From Mytilus californianus (lineage: Eukaryota; Mollusca; Bivalvia; Mytilida; Mytilidae): a stretch of DNA of 64,000 nucleotides. The notes beneath the pieces were generated by a model that saw only the letters and a list, made by a program, of their open reading frames with translations, searched no databases and had not been told where the DNA came from. The DNA is taken from positions 57,029,318 through 57,093,317 of the forward strand of contig NW_026262593.1 of NCBI RefSeq assembly GCF_021869535.1, read 5' to 3'. Numbering within the stretch: the stretch's first letter is position 1; every line of letters starts with the position of its first letter. This document shows positions 26,101 through 38,800 of this stretch, in pieces. Position numbers and translations under genes: made by a program.

Positions 26101-29100
26101 CTATAAAATATTTTTTAAACTTGAGGTTACATGGTTACTAAAGCTTGCAAAAAGGAAAGAAAGGGGTGTAAATTTGATTGGTTAACATCCAGTGATGGTT
26201 TTTATCTTATATGTAATGAAATGTTATGTGAAATGTTGTCCGTAGTACTAGACAGGGTAAAACTTTACTCATGCAAAGGATTTCTTTCATTAAAAAGATA
26301 AATTCTTCACAATTTTTTGAAAAGTGCAAATTTAATAAAGGCTTATAGGGGAAAAACAATGGTTGTATAAGTGATAACACCTATATGTAGCAATATTATA
26401 TATTTTTTTTTCCAGGAAGGATTCAATAGATTTGATTTGGAAGACAAAAACATTGAGGATGACATATATAACTTCAAGGCAATAGCAGCATGTACGTAAA
26501 CTAAAGAGTAACTACTTTATTTGCAAAGAAACTCTTTATTAGAGATTATAAGAAAAATACATTTACAAAATATTCTATATAAAGGAAACATTTATATACT
26601 TAAAAACGCAACTTTAAGGAAAAAAGAATTAATGATTTCCAATGATTTGTGTCTCATTTAAAATATGTCAAACCCAGGCAGTGCCTGATTATATAATATA
26701 CATCTCCGAATTAATGTTATCAAAGAGCTTGTGTTTTTATATCAATTCTTCGATAGAAGGTTTCTATTGAGATAGAAGCTTTTGAACAAAATGTTACCTA
26801 CTGATAACACTGATGTTAGCCTTTCGACATTTTTAGGGAAACTGTTTCGATTCATGTTATACAATACATGTGTCATAGTTGACCACACACATAATCTGAT
26901 TTTCGTTCTCATTTACCGTTCTTAAATTTTATCCCAAGATGATGACCTCATCGAATCAATACAATGGCGTGTGACGGTGCCATTAATAGAGCACCTCATG
27001 TCAGCTTCTGATGATAGTTGGTTTTGTGGTACTGTGTCCGATATTTTCTAAGTAGGGTTTTCGATATTTATTTTTTTTTTTGTTTAATTCTAGTATTTTT
27101 TTTTTTCATCTTAGAATTATTGATTTTCCCCTTTGTATCGTCTGCCTCTCTTAAAACATAAAAAAACACAAAAAGCGCAGCCAGCGCCCAGTCATGTATA
27201 AACTGATTTCTTAAACTGATCTTTGCTTTACTTTTGGTCTGTTCAGTTAAATTGACTTTTCAACTTTTGTATTTAATGATTGATTTACCAATATGTTGGC
27301 CTAAAATATTAGTGAAAAACAAGGAATGCATATCTGGTGCATTTAGCAGTAAAAATATATCGTTGTATGATAGAAACAGAAAAAGGTGTGGTTTGATTGC
27401 TTATCAGACAACTCTCCACCAAAGTTCACTTAAATTGGATGTAAGCAATTATATGCAACAGTACGGCCTTCGAAAATGAGAAAAACCTATACCATATGAA
27501 TGAATTCAATTGAAAAAATTTACAGCATAATTTATAAGAAAACAATTTACTACAAACAAATATGACAGACATGAACCACCGACAACCACTAAAATACAGT
27601 TTAAAAGGGTTGAAGTCATTAGGTTGACGTGTGCGGGATTTTTTACATCCCTCCCAACAAAAAAGACAGACAGAACAGACCTGGAGTACTCGTCGTTACT
27701 GACAGCTAGTTCAAAACCAATGATAATTGATAAAAGATATCATGTATCTAAGACTACAATGTCAATCAGTAAACATCTAACATTCAATGGATTTAGTATT
27801 AAGACGTCATAAACAGTCAGAGATAAACATAACCTCGTGCAATGCCAAAATATAGGTATCATCAAATTGTAGAACTATGAATGTGCATATGTGTATAATA
27901 ATAATAAATAATATGGTTTTGATTTATTGTTAACAAAATAAATATATATATACCAATAAGACTAATATTCAAATATTTAATTACCGTGTTGAATTGGTAA
28001 CCTTTAAGAATAAGTTTGTTCAAATGAAGTAATATATAACTACTACTGGATTGATTACTTCAGCTGTTGGGTTGTACCTCAATAGACTATTCCAAGCCCA
28101 GTAGCTCAGCTGTACGCCGATAAAAATGAATGTCGCTCTATTCTTGCTGTATTTCAAGTAATATTTTGTTTTTGTGTTGGTACATAGTGGCCATAGGAAA
28201 GGAATTATTGCCGGTCATCATATATTTACGCAATAGTGAGATGAAAACAAAACAGTATAAAAGAATCATTCCTCTCATATGCATAAAGGTAAATTGTTTC
28301 TTACCAACAAAGAGCTTATATTTGGCACTTGCAATTGCAAAAAAAAGTAAAAAGACTCAAGCCTTCCAAAAGTATGTTAATTTTATTGATAAATGAACAG
28401 GGTAAAAAAATCTGGACATTTTAGCGTAGAAAGATTACTTGTGATGTCACTATGCTGTCATAGACATGTCGAAAATTGACTTATCTGACTTAAAATGACA
28501 ATGTTCACATAAATTTTGGAAAAACATAAATATTAGGAACACCCTTACCAAGAAGATATTTGGCACCAAAACATCTGCTTAATCGACATCTGACAGTAGT
28601 ATATCCATTCGGATACAATTGTTGCGCACAATCTACGTAATAATGACAATATTTCAAAACAAGGCTAATTTGGTAGCTAATGCATTTCTAACTTATTGCA
28701 AGAAGTTTAAAGCTCAAGTCCAAAAATGCAAGTCAAAATTCACAAATATAATTAATGGTTTATTGAAGACTAATGCATGAACATATTTTTTGGGGATTTG
28801 TGATACTTTTGGACACGAATACCCAATTGACGTAAATGTTTTGTGAACACGTTTGTTTCGAGAAATGGGTATTTTGTTCTATTGTTCATTCAACGTTTTA
28901 CTCTTAAGAAATTTCTCTACAATGAGCGAGACCAGGTGTGTCGACAGATACTAAACATTTCCAATTATGCATGAATAACTAGCCTTGCACATCCATGCTC
29001 AGTTATATTACAATTATAACAAAGATACCAGGCTTATGATTGTGTACGCTAGACGCGTTTTCGTCTCCGAAGGAGTCATCAGGGACGCTTGAATCAAGAA

Positions 29101-32100
29101 AATTGAAAGGCAAAATCAAGTACGAAGTCAACAAAAATTAACATTAAATTGATCTCCATTTTTGACATGGTTATGCCAAAACATAAAACTGATAAACCAA
29201 TGTTATACCTTTCATGTGTTCAAATGTAAAAAGAGAAAAAAAAACTTCAAAAAAACGATTTCAAATTTCTTAAGCGATTGTATTTAACAGAATAAAGATT
29301 GTTGTGCTAACTCTCTTACAGATAGCCTACTGCATGATATTTATAAAATAAACATTTCTTTTATCCACTAGAAAAACACCAAGGATGTAAGTATTGTATG
29401 GTCTACAGATGATAATGATGAGGGAGGCGTAGAATATACAGCAGACATAACAAAGCCATGGCAAGTACATAAAAAGACACAACCAGATGAAATGTTAGAT
29501 AACATTTGCGATCCTAGCGAGTTTCGAGGTGACCTTGTTAGTCTCATCTGCCATTTGATAGTCGGGGGTAGGTTTAAATAATAATTAAGAGACAGTGCAA
29601 CATATCTAAAGTGTTAATTTAAACAAAATTAAATTCCTTTTCACAGAAATATATTTTAGCTATAAAGGATCCACCTTAATTCTCTTTTTTTTGTCACCTC
29701 ACAGGGCCAATATTGGCACTTCGTGGCCATACTTCTGTACAGATAAGACGGCCATTTTAATATTTAAAGGTGAAGGACCAGGTTGTTTACAAAATATGAT
29801 GTGTGTGGGATATTAAACAAGCACTGTGCATCTTAGATTGATGGTTTTTGTAAAAAAAAAAGCACAGTTTTATCAGAAAAAGTCGTCAATCTTTCAATTG
29901 AGTATGGGAAATTTTGATGTTGAATGTTAAACAATTGATATGAATGCAAACATGAAGATAAACTCAGACACTGTTAACACTCAAAAAAAAGGTGGTAAAT
30001 ACTATATCTGGATAGTATTCAGACTGTTAAGTACAATAATAAAAACAGTTATTAGTTCAAGAAATTAAGGCCGCGATTCGAATTTAAAAAAAATCAGACA
30101 AAAAAAAGGTCATTCTAGAATCTGTTGACTTTGAAATGTAAATCTGTTGGATGTTTCCGCTTGATGTTTTAATCTGGAAGTTAAACATGTTAAGGCTTAA
30201 TTCATTAGTTCTTGTTGAATTTGTACGAACTTTCATTAATGACAAGTACTACTACATGTAGATTAGTACGTCGTGTATTATTTGATTTCATCTTTGAGTG
30301 TGTAATGATATTTAAGTGTCTATATGTGATATTTATAGTGTGTTTGAAAGAAGTCAAATCGACTAAAGAGCATTACGTAAGTTGCATACATTAAAGATAA
30401 ATGTTTTTTTTTTTTTTTTGTAATTTTTCAAAATTTCACTTAGATACATGTCTACCTTCAGTGACAGCATAACATATTTACAAAATTATGAAATATGTGA
30501 TGTTTGAAGTTGCATTTAATGTAGTATTATGAATTCATCTTTTTACCCTTTTCACATTATTATATTATATATAAGGTATCCCGTAAAAGTAGTACGAAGT
30601 TGACTTCTAAAGAAAAGAGAAGTTATATAGATTTCATTTTAATAAATCTTCAAAATGAATAATGTTAAAAAAAACCAATGGGTCATATGTTGAAGCTGAA
30701 TGTAAGTCCCATATTGGTCTAATTGTTATACAAACTTTGACAATGTTTTCAAAAACGTTTTTTGGCAATTAAATAAATGTTAACCATTGAGTATCTCAAT
30801 TGAATATGTATTTCAAAATAACATTTTTCCGAGTGAGGTTCCATTCATATCCACGACAACTATTTAGATGTCATCGGCAGTTCAATTTACTAAAATAAAA
30901 CTTAAAGAACCATTTATCTTAAAATAAGTTGTTTAGCAGTATGAACAGAACCCCTGACCTAATGCGGTTAATTTCTTTACTCGATTACTTGTCAATTATT
31001 TCTTTTAATATTTTTGTCGTTAAACCTTGTGAACCACTGTATTAAAACTTAAGCAATAACCATTAATCAATCACCATAACTTAGTATACAACATAAATAA
31101 ACATACAATGCAAAATTACAAAAGTAATTAACAAATCTGATGTTGATAATACATAGAATAAAGATAAATAGTACCATAACAAAATATAAATGATCAGATT
31201 CGAATATTTATGTGTATTAAAACATGAATGGACAAAAAACTGTAAAAAAAACAAAAAAAAACAGGCAACTAAAGATAGAGCACTACGGATCAAACACATA
31301 GCCTTAACAATCTAAGTAAATAGTTGTATAAATGATTGTTTTGTTTACACGCTTCAGTGTGATTGTCGGGCTCAATGATGACAGTACCTGTTTGATTTAT
31401 TTGCCATATCTTTTATATTAATAAAAGTCTATGGCTTTGTTCTTCAATTCACAGTTGTGGCATCATCAGTTTGCAAGGAATAACCATTGCTAAGGGCCGT
31501 CTTAAACTTGCAGTGAAGTGAGTTGTGTTGCTCCATGTTCAAAGCCTCACTTTGACTGAGATTAAGGACAACAATAAAAGTGCTGTTCCTTTGCTTTTTG
31601 AGATTTTGGTGCGCATAAACTGATTGTGTATCATGGATGGATATCCCTTGTCCTTTGTTTTGTTTTTGTTCTATAACCTTAATAAAATTTAGAATGGAAA
31701 TGGGGAATGTGTCAAAGAGACAACAACCCGACCATAGAGCAGACTACCTCTAATCTATCAATTATCAGTACGTGTTGCTTAGTTTTCTGTGAAACATAAT
31801 CGACGTCTACATATAAGACTTCAATTTAAAAAAAGGTAATACTGACCCCCTTTAAATAATGCATTTTCGAACTCATGTACTCTTGATTGAAAAGCAGTTT
31901 TTACTCCTCAAGTTTCAATCCTCCTGTTGTTTACGGCAAGAAAGACAAATTTGTATTCGCATTCGTAAACTCATAATTGAACAAAAGAATAATGCTCGCT
32001 TTTTTTCTTTAATCCTGAGATATCTACCTCATACGAATAACAGAACATATTAAGGCAACAGTAGCTTATCTGATGTTCAATATTCTATATTTATATAAAA

Positions 32101-32852
32101 ATCCATTAATAAGACAATGCATGGTTACAAACAAAAACTTCGGGAATCGCTTGTACTCGAAATAGAACCAGACCTGTTTAGTTGAAAGAATACAAACGTA
32201 ATAAAGAAATCAAGCTTATAATTTTTTAAGAAAGGCGCGCGTTTAGAATTAGAATAAAAGATATGTCAATTGTTTTATCTTCTTGTAATCAATTAAAGAA
32301 ATGTATATGTACTTTATTTAAGGAACAATTGCAGTTTTGCATTTCGATGTTTCTTTTTGAAATCAATGGTGTTTGTATTTGCCTGAATTATAAATTTGAT
32401 TGCTCTACTTGTATTTTATATAGTATCTGTATCATGCAACCCTAATTTGATATTTATTGAACATAGTCAAATAATAAATTCTAGTTTAATAACTGTTAAT
32501 GTTAACTGTGTAAATGCTCAATATTTTAATATTTGCTGATGGCATGACAAAATGACTTACATTTAAGGAGGAGTATCATACTGCATTATCGATGTTCCTT
32601 TTGAAAAAGGGCGATTGGACAATTTCTAAACAGAATATGACAAGGGTTTTTAATCAGAGATCTCTTGAATACATCTATGAAGAGGTGAGATATCTTATGA
32701 TTTAAGAATGATAAGGGAAACTTCAACAATATTAATTAGCATAATATAAATAAAAGGAGTTACAATGTTACTTCCCTTACAAATCAACCCAAACATTCAA
32801 ACTCTTCAATACACATATATATTATCAAATATACCCGAAGATAAACATTGAC

Positions 32853-32899
<47 letters not shown>

Positions 32900-35800
32900 T
32901 TAAGCAATAATACAACGTTCCTTCAAATTTGGTGTGAATTTTAAGAAATTTACTCAATACACAATATCCTTTCCTTTCCTTTATGCTATAATTTAAATCA
33001 AAGACGAATAATATTACAATTGGAATAATTATTTTACATTTATGCATTAGTTCTTCAGATTTATTTTAATTTACAGAATCAAAGTTGATTTTATATTATT
33101 TAAGATATTATATCACTACAAACCAGTAAAAGTCTGAAATGGCCTATAACTGAACTCGACTGTACTGATTTTTCTTGACCAATCTGAATTGGTCTGAATT
33201 GTACTTGATATTAATCGACCCAAATCTCAACCATACTCGACTGTACTAATTTGTACTTGACCCTTATCTTTGCCATTGAAAAAAATCTAAATTATTACTC
33301 GACCAGTCTGAAACAGTCTTAACTCATTCTCGACCTGTACCTATTTTTTTCAGTCTGAACCATACTCGACGAAAGGTCTGAACAATACTCGACCAGTCTG
33401 AACCATACCTGACCAATAAACTCTACTTTTTTTTAATTTTAAATGTTTATATAACTATCTTTTCAACTGATATGACAACTGCCACAATAAAGTAAAGATA
33501 TGTTTACAGATGTTTACACCCTTACATAATTATCACATTTATCAAATCTAGATAGTCAAATTATCTAAATTTTAAGTCTGAGTTTTGGTAAAAAAAAAGA
33601 CTGAAAAACACACCTGTACCGTGTGTACTGGGGGTAATAAAACCTTATTAAGGTGCTTTTTGTTTGCCATGTATTTTTTTTTAACAAAAATTAATCATGG
33701 TTATTTCACCTATAGAAATTCTTAAATAAAAACCAAATTAGGTTTCATGGTTACATACAATAGATATATAACTATCTTTTTTAACTTACCTGATAACAGT
33801 CAACAAAATCACTGAAATTGGTTAACCTTATATCAGAAATTTATCTCTTCATAATATAATTTGGCATAAAGTTAAGAAATGATTAAAAGTGTTCTTCTGA
33901 TCAGGGGTAAACTATAAAGTAATACCTCCTGCTTGGGGCCCACTTATTGAAAAAAAAACCACACCTGGTCAGAGTGTAATAAATTTTAAACAACATCCTG
34001 TAAAATTTAAACTACACGGCCTTTTGACTTCACAAGAAAAACAATACACGAGTTTAAAGAAAAAATAGAATATTATTTTTACCTGCAAAATGATCTCTAC
34101 TGAGGTAAATTAAACCTTATTAAGGTGCTTATTGTATGCCATGTCTTTAATTTTGACAAAATTTAAGTGATCAACCTAAATTTTTTATGAAGCTTTGGAA
34201 CACAATTTCTTTTTTAAAAGGTTTTCAAGGATTGCTATGGAAGTTCTATAAAATTAAATTCTTAGTGTTACAAAACAAGGGCTTCATTTTTTAAATTTAT
34301 TAGTTTGCTTTATAAACAAAAAAAAAGGTTAACTGTGTTATTTACTAAACTAGACTGACACCATACATTTAGAATGTACGACAGAAATTCAAAAGACAAA
34401 AAGTTACAGACAAAAAGTCATATGACAAAAGGTCACAATTCTGTTCAAGATTATTTTTTTCTTTAAAGAAGAAAACGCTTACTTTTAAAAACCTGTTTGT
34501 TCTATCTTGAACTATAATATATTAAGCAACTTTGTAAACAAAATGTATTCTAAAAAAGTCAATAATGACCAAATAATTGTTAAGAAAACAAGTTGTCAAA
34601 GTTGCTTGGTATTTTTAAAATGACTTCATGGTGCAGAGAAATATATCCTTATCATGATTTAAATTTGATAAATCTTCATTTAACAACGCTTGAACAATTT
34701 CCTTAACTGTAACATTTATAAATGTAAAAAAAATAATTACTACAAGATCTTTCTCTTATATATTAAAAATTTTAAAAAAAAAAGTATTTTTGTCTTGTGA
34801 CTTTTTGTCCTAACAAATTTGTGACTTCTGTCAGTTTACCTAAGTTTTTACCAGGCTTATGCTAATGTTGAAAATTTTCTAGTAACCATAAAATATATCT
34901 GAACCATTCAAGAAGTTTGAATAACATTTAAGATATTTGAATAATGATAGGAAGTTCTAGTATTTTTTATATTATATTAAATACATTTTGGAAATCAAAT
35001 TGTTGTTCAAATTTCTAAGCCATGGGAAATAACTCAAAAATAGTTCCTAAATTGATGAAATACAATAGATACATACAACAATAGGTCTAGGTTGGTTAAG
35101 ACTTGGTCGAGTGTGGTTAAGACTAGGCCGAGTATGGTTCAGACTAGGTCGAGAATGGTTCAGACTTGGTCAAATGTGGTTCAGACCTTGGTCGAGCATG
35201 GTTCAGACACTTATAGAATGGTTAAGTTCTGGTCGAGTAAAGGTCGAGTACAAGTTCAGACTGTTAAGAATGGTTCAGACTATAGTCGAGTAATATCAAG
35301 TAAATTTCAGACCAATTCAGACTGGTCCAGTAAAGATCAGCACAGTCGAGTACAGATATAGGCCATTTCAGACTTTTACTGGTTTGTAGTGTATACATAT
35401 TTAGGCATCTTAGTGTCTTTTTGTTGTTGGCATGTACAACATGTACAAGTTCCCGGCCACGTCCACTCTGTGTTTTTGTTAGATGTATTTCTATTTGTAT
35501 CCATCTGATGAGTTAAGACTTTTTCAACTGATTTTTATAGTTCGATCTTATGTTGTACTGTTCAACCACTGTCCCAGGTTAGGGGGAGGATTGGGATCCC
35601 GCTAACATGTTTAACCCCGCCACTTTCTGTATGTATGTGCCTGTCCCAAGTCAGGAGCCTGTAATTCAGTGGTTGGCGTTTGTTGCTGTGTTACATATTT
35701 GTTTTTCGTTCATTTTTTTGTACATTAATTAGGCCGTTAGTTTTCTCGTTTGAATTGTATTAAGTTTGTCATTTTGGGGCCTTTTATAGCTGACTATGCG

Positions 35801-38800
35801 GTATGGGCTTTGCTCATTGTTGAAGACCGTACGGTGACCTATAGTTGTTAATTACTGTGTCATTTGGTCTCTTGTGAAGAGTTGTCTTATTGGCAAGTAT
35901 ACCACATTTTCTTTTTTATATTATCTGAATGCAAGTGTGATGATTTTTTGTCTATTTGTTGTTCGTCTTTTTTAGGTCAAGTCATTGTCAGTTAGTTCAA
36001 AAATTGTTAATTATAATATCCTTTTGATATTTCTTGCTTGTTTTTTAAACATCACAATGACTAGCTTTTCTATCCAAGTCTAACGTTAACGAATTGTCCA
36101 CTGTGAGACATTAACATAGTACATAGGGAATAGTGAAATTGAAATTAGATAATAGTCTAATCTATATTTGTACAGTCAAACAAAATTCAAACTAAGTATA
36201 ACATAAATACCTCGAAATATAAATTATATAAATTCTTCAAAATAATCTCCTGTCAACAGAAATGTGTCTATTGGAATGATGATATTCAGTAAGGAGTGGA
36301 AAAAAAAGCCAGCTGAACTTAATATTTTGGTTTTGTAGAAACTTCTGACGTCAAAACTGATGAAGACTTTATGGTCCAACCAGACATCTTTCTCTAAAAT
36401 GAGATACAAACTTCCTGAATATGGTATGTATTTACTGTTATCTCAACTAGTATTCAACGAAAAATAAAAGTTGATATCAAAGTAAATGAAGCAAAGGTAC
36501 AAACACAAAAATCACATCTAGAACTTGGCATTCGTTCATGGCGAAACATAGGTGTGTTTATAATATGTATAGCCTCAAATTGTCCACATTCCTGAACAAC
36601 ACAACTGATGGTGTATTGACAAATGTATCAGATACAGTCAAAACCCTATCATTTAAACTAAATTTCCTAAATGATTAACACTATGTTAAGATATGAAAAA
36701 AGTTCAGGATTTGGAATACACACAATCAATGTGTGGTGGTTTAATTACGGAAACAGTAGTTTACCAATGTTCAAGTCTCATAAATAGTTTAAAAAGACAA
36801 TCTAACAAATGACGTCAGTTATAAAGAACCGGGACTGGCTGCGACGACAGAATAAGCGTATCTGATATGCATGCATCACCCTCCAGGCGAATCCTTAGTC
36901 TGTGCATATGTCAGGTTTGAGAACAGGATACAACCGGCACAAGTACAGATAACACGAATATTCCGGTATCTAAAGGTATAAAACAACGAGTATGACAAAA
37001 ACATGTCGCTAGTGAGTTGGTCACAGGCATATCGTTTCGGTCAATATATTTGTGATGGTGATGCATCTTCTTTAGATACAGAAAAACATCAACTTTTTGA
37101 AAATTACTTTCCGTAAACAAATGAGTTGTCATTTTCAATGTTTCTTCTTCACATCTCTGGTGGAGATGATTATGCATAAGGAGCACATTCATATTTTTCC
37201 TAATAAAAGCCATAGAGAAAAGAATTCACGTTCGTAACGTTTAATGTGTATATACCTTATTGGACCTTATAGGAATTATACATAAACTTTCCGTTTGAAT
37301 TTCCTCGAAGTTCGGTATTTTTGTTATTTTACTTTTTTTTCTATCCAGATTTCATTGACAGACGGTTATTGCTTACAAAGAAACTGTTCAACAATGTTTC
37401 CAAATTGTTAATTTGAGTCATTCTTTTGAAAATTTACGGATGCCATCTTCGTTTTGTTTTTAGTTATGGAATATTTGTGTCACGGATGAAAAAGTTAAAA
37501 ATGTTGTAGTTTCAAATCAGTCCTCTTTTTTCCCGATTATGCAATCGCAGAATGTGCCTTATCATCGAAGTATATCTTGATACGGGGGCAACATGACGAG
37601 TGCATATGGAAAACCAATTTTTCAAGTTTCCCGTCTTTGATTTTCTGTGTAATTGTTGAAGACTATTTGTTATTTGTTTATTTTTTATATAGTTTATCAG
37701 CTTTCATCGCTTTATGATTATGATTTTTACTCGTATATCGTCGACCACTTTTTTGAAACAGTAAAAAAACAATTCAAATTAAGAGCAACACAGATAGCAC
37801 CCAACGAACTAAAAGTCTTTGGGCAATAATGGCTGATACTACCAACAAAACAACTTGTGGTATATTCATTTTACATGTTTTATTATTTTTCAATAACTGT
37901 AATTTGTCAGTTTCATTTCTTAAAAATAAACTAAACAACTGCAAAAAATAAAGATGCACCAGCTATTTGTCAAAAGGTCAGTTGATTATTTTTTTTTATA
38001 ATACTATTTAGTTGTGAAACATACTGAGTATATATATCCTAATTCTCGTCAAGAAAACTGAATGTCTACAGATTTTTGTTTACCAAATATTCAATAAGAG
38101 TATTTCACATTAAAAAGTAAATAGTGCTCTATTCAAGTAAAATTTGTAACATCCATTTACTTGTTGTACACGTAATTTTTATCACAACTGTTATATAACT
38201 TTTGTGTTTGTGAACATTATTTATATATATGTTATGTAAGACAGCTTCAGATATTCATTTGCACCAATAACGAGAGTGTTTATAGCTGCACAATATATCT
38301 AGCCACGGTCCCCGCGAAAGATATAACTTAAGACAAAACTAATAACGATGTTTCTTTCTGACGTTGGACCAGCACATATATTGCACGTGGCAAAGTTAAA
38401 ATATGCATTGCTAGACCAACCCTCTATATGTATAGCTTTTTGAGATTTAGTTTATACAGTTGACTTTATGCAAGTTTTGTATTTATCAGGCAAATGTGTT
38501 GTCGTGGCGTTTTCTTTAAACCCAATAAGAATTTCAACTAATGCAGAACAAATCATACAAAAGAAAACACACTGAATTGACGTATATGTATATTGACGAA
38601 TAGAGGCTGTACACAAGATGAGCGATGAAAGTATTCCTTATGAATTATACACCAAGGATAAGGAGTATATAGATATCAAAATAATACTGAATAGATTAAG
38701 CATGATTAAGATAAGATTCAAGACATAATTGGTTTATAATACAGACAATTATATTTAAGACTGTTCTTAGAGTCACAACTATCAACCCTCTTAAAAGCAA

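Larger units (their letters stand above)
33114..35391 (+). mobile_element. CACTA-type non-autonomous transposon 1
   Basis: The element is 2278 bp and begins CACTACAAACCAGTAAAAGT; the end is the inverted copy ACTTTTACTGGTTTGTAGTG. The inverted match continues as CTGAAATGGCCTAT. It is bordered by a 3-bp direct repeat, TAT (33111-33113 and 35392-35394). Both ends then carry ~300-bp arrays of a degenerate ~20-bp unit like TCTGAACCATACTCGACCAG, in opposite orientation at the two ends. CACTA termini, 3-bp target duplication and subterminal repeats are the defining traits of the EnSpm/CMC superfamily. No transposase is seen inside, so it is non-autonomous. The interior has a duplicated AAACCTTATTAAGGTGCTT motif (33640 and 34115). 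Confidence 0.85.

Noticed and set aside
33150..33425. Possible CRISPR-like array because of regular short repeats
   Set aside because: Units are degenerate, have no uniform spacers, are mirrored at the other element end, and the DNA is eukaryotic.
35092..35361. Plus-strand ORF of repeated VKTRPS/VQTRSR-like peptides
   Set aside because: It is a translation of the subterminal minisatellite of CACTA element 1; the mirrored left array has no such frame.
36224..36424. Possible exon or alternative last exon after the AG at about 36340
   Set aside because: It reads ETSDVKTDEDFMVQPDIFL then stop when joined to exon 6. There is no poly(A) evidence or conserved motif, and the acceptor context is ordinary.
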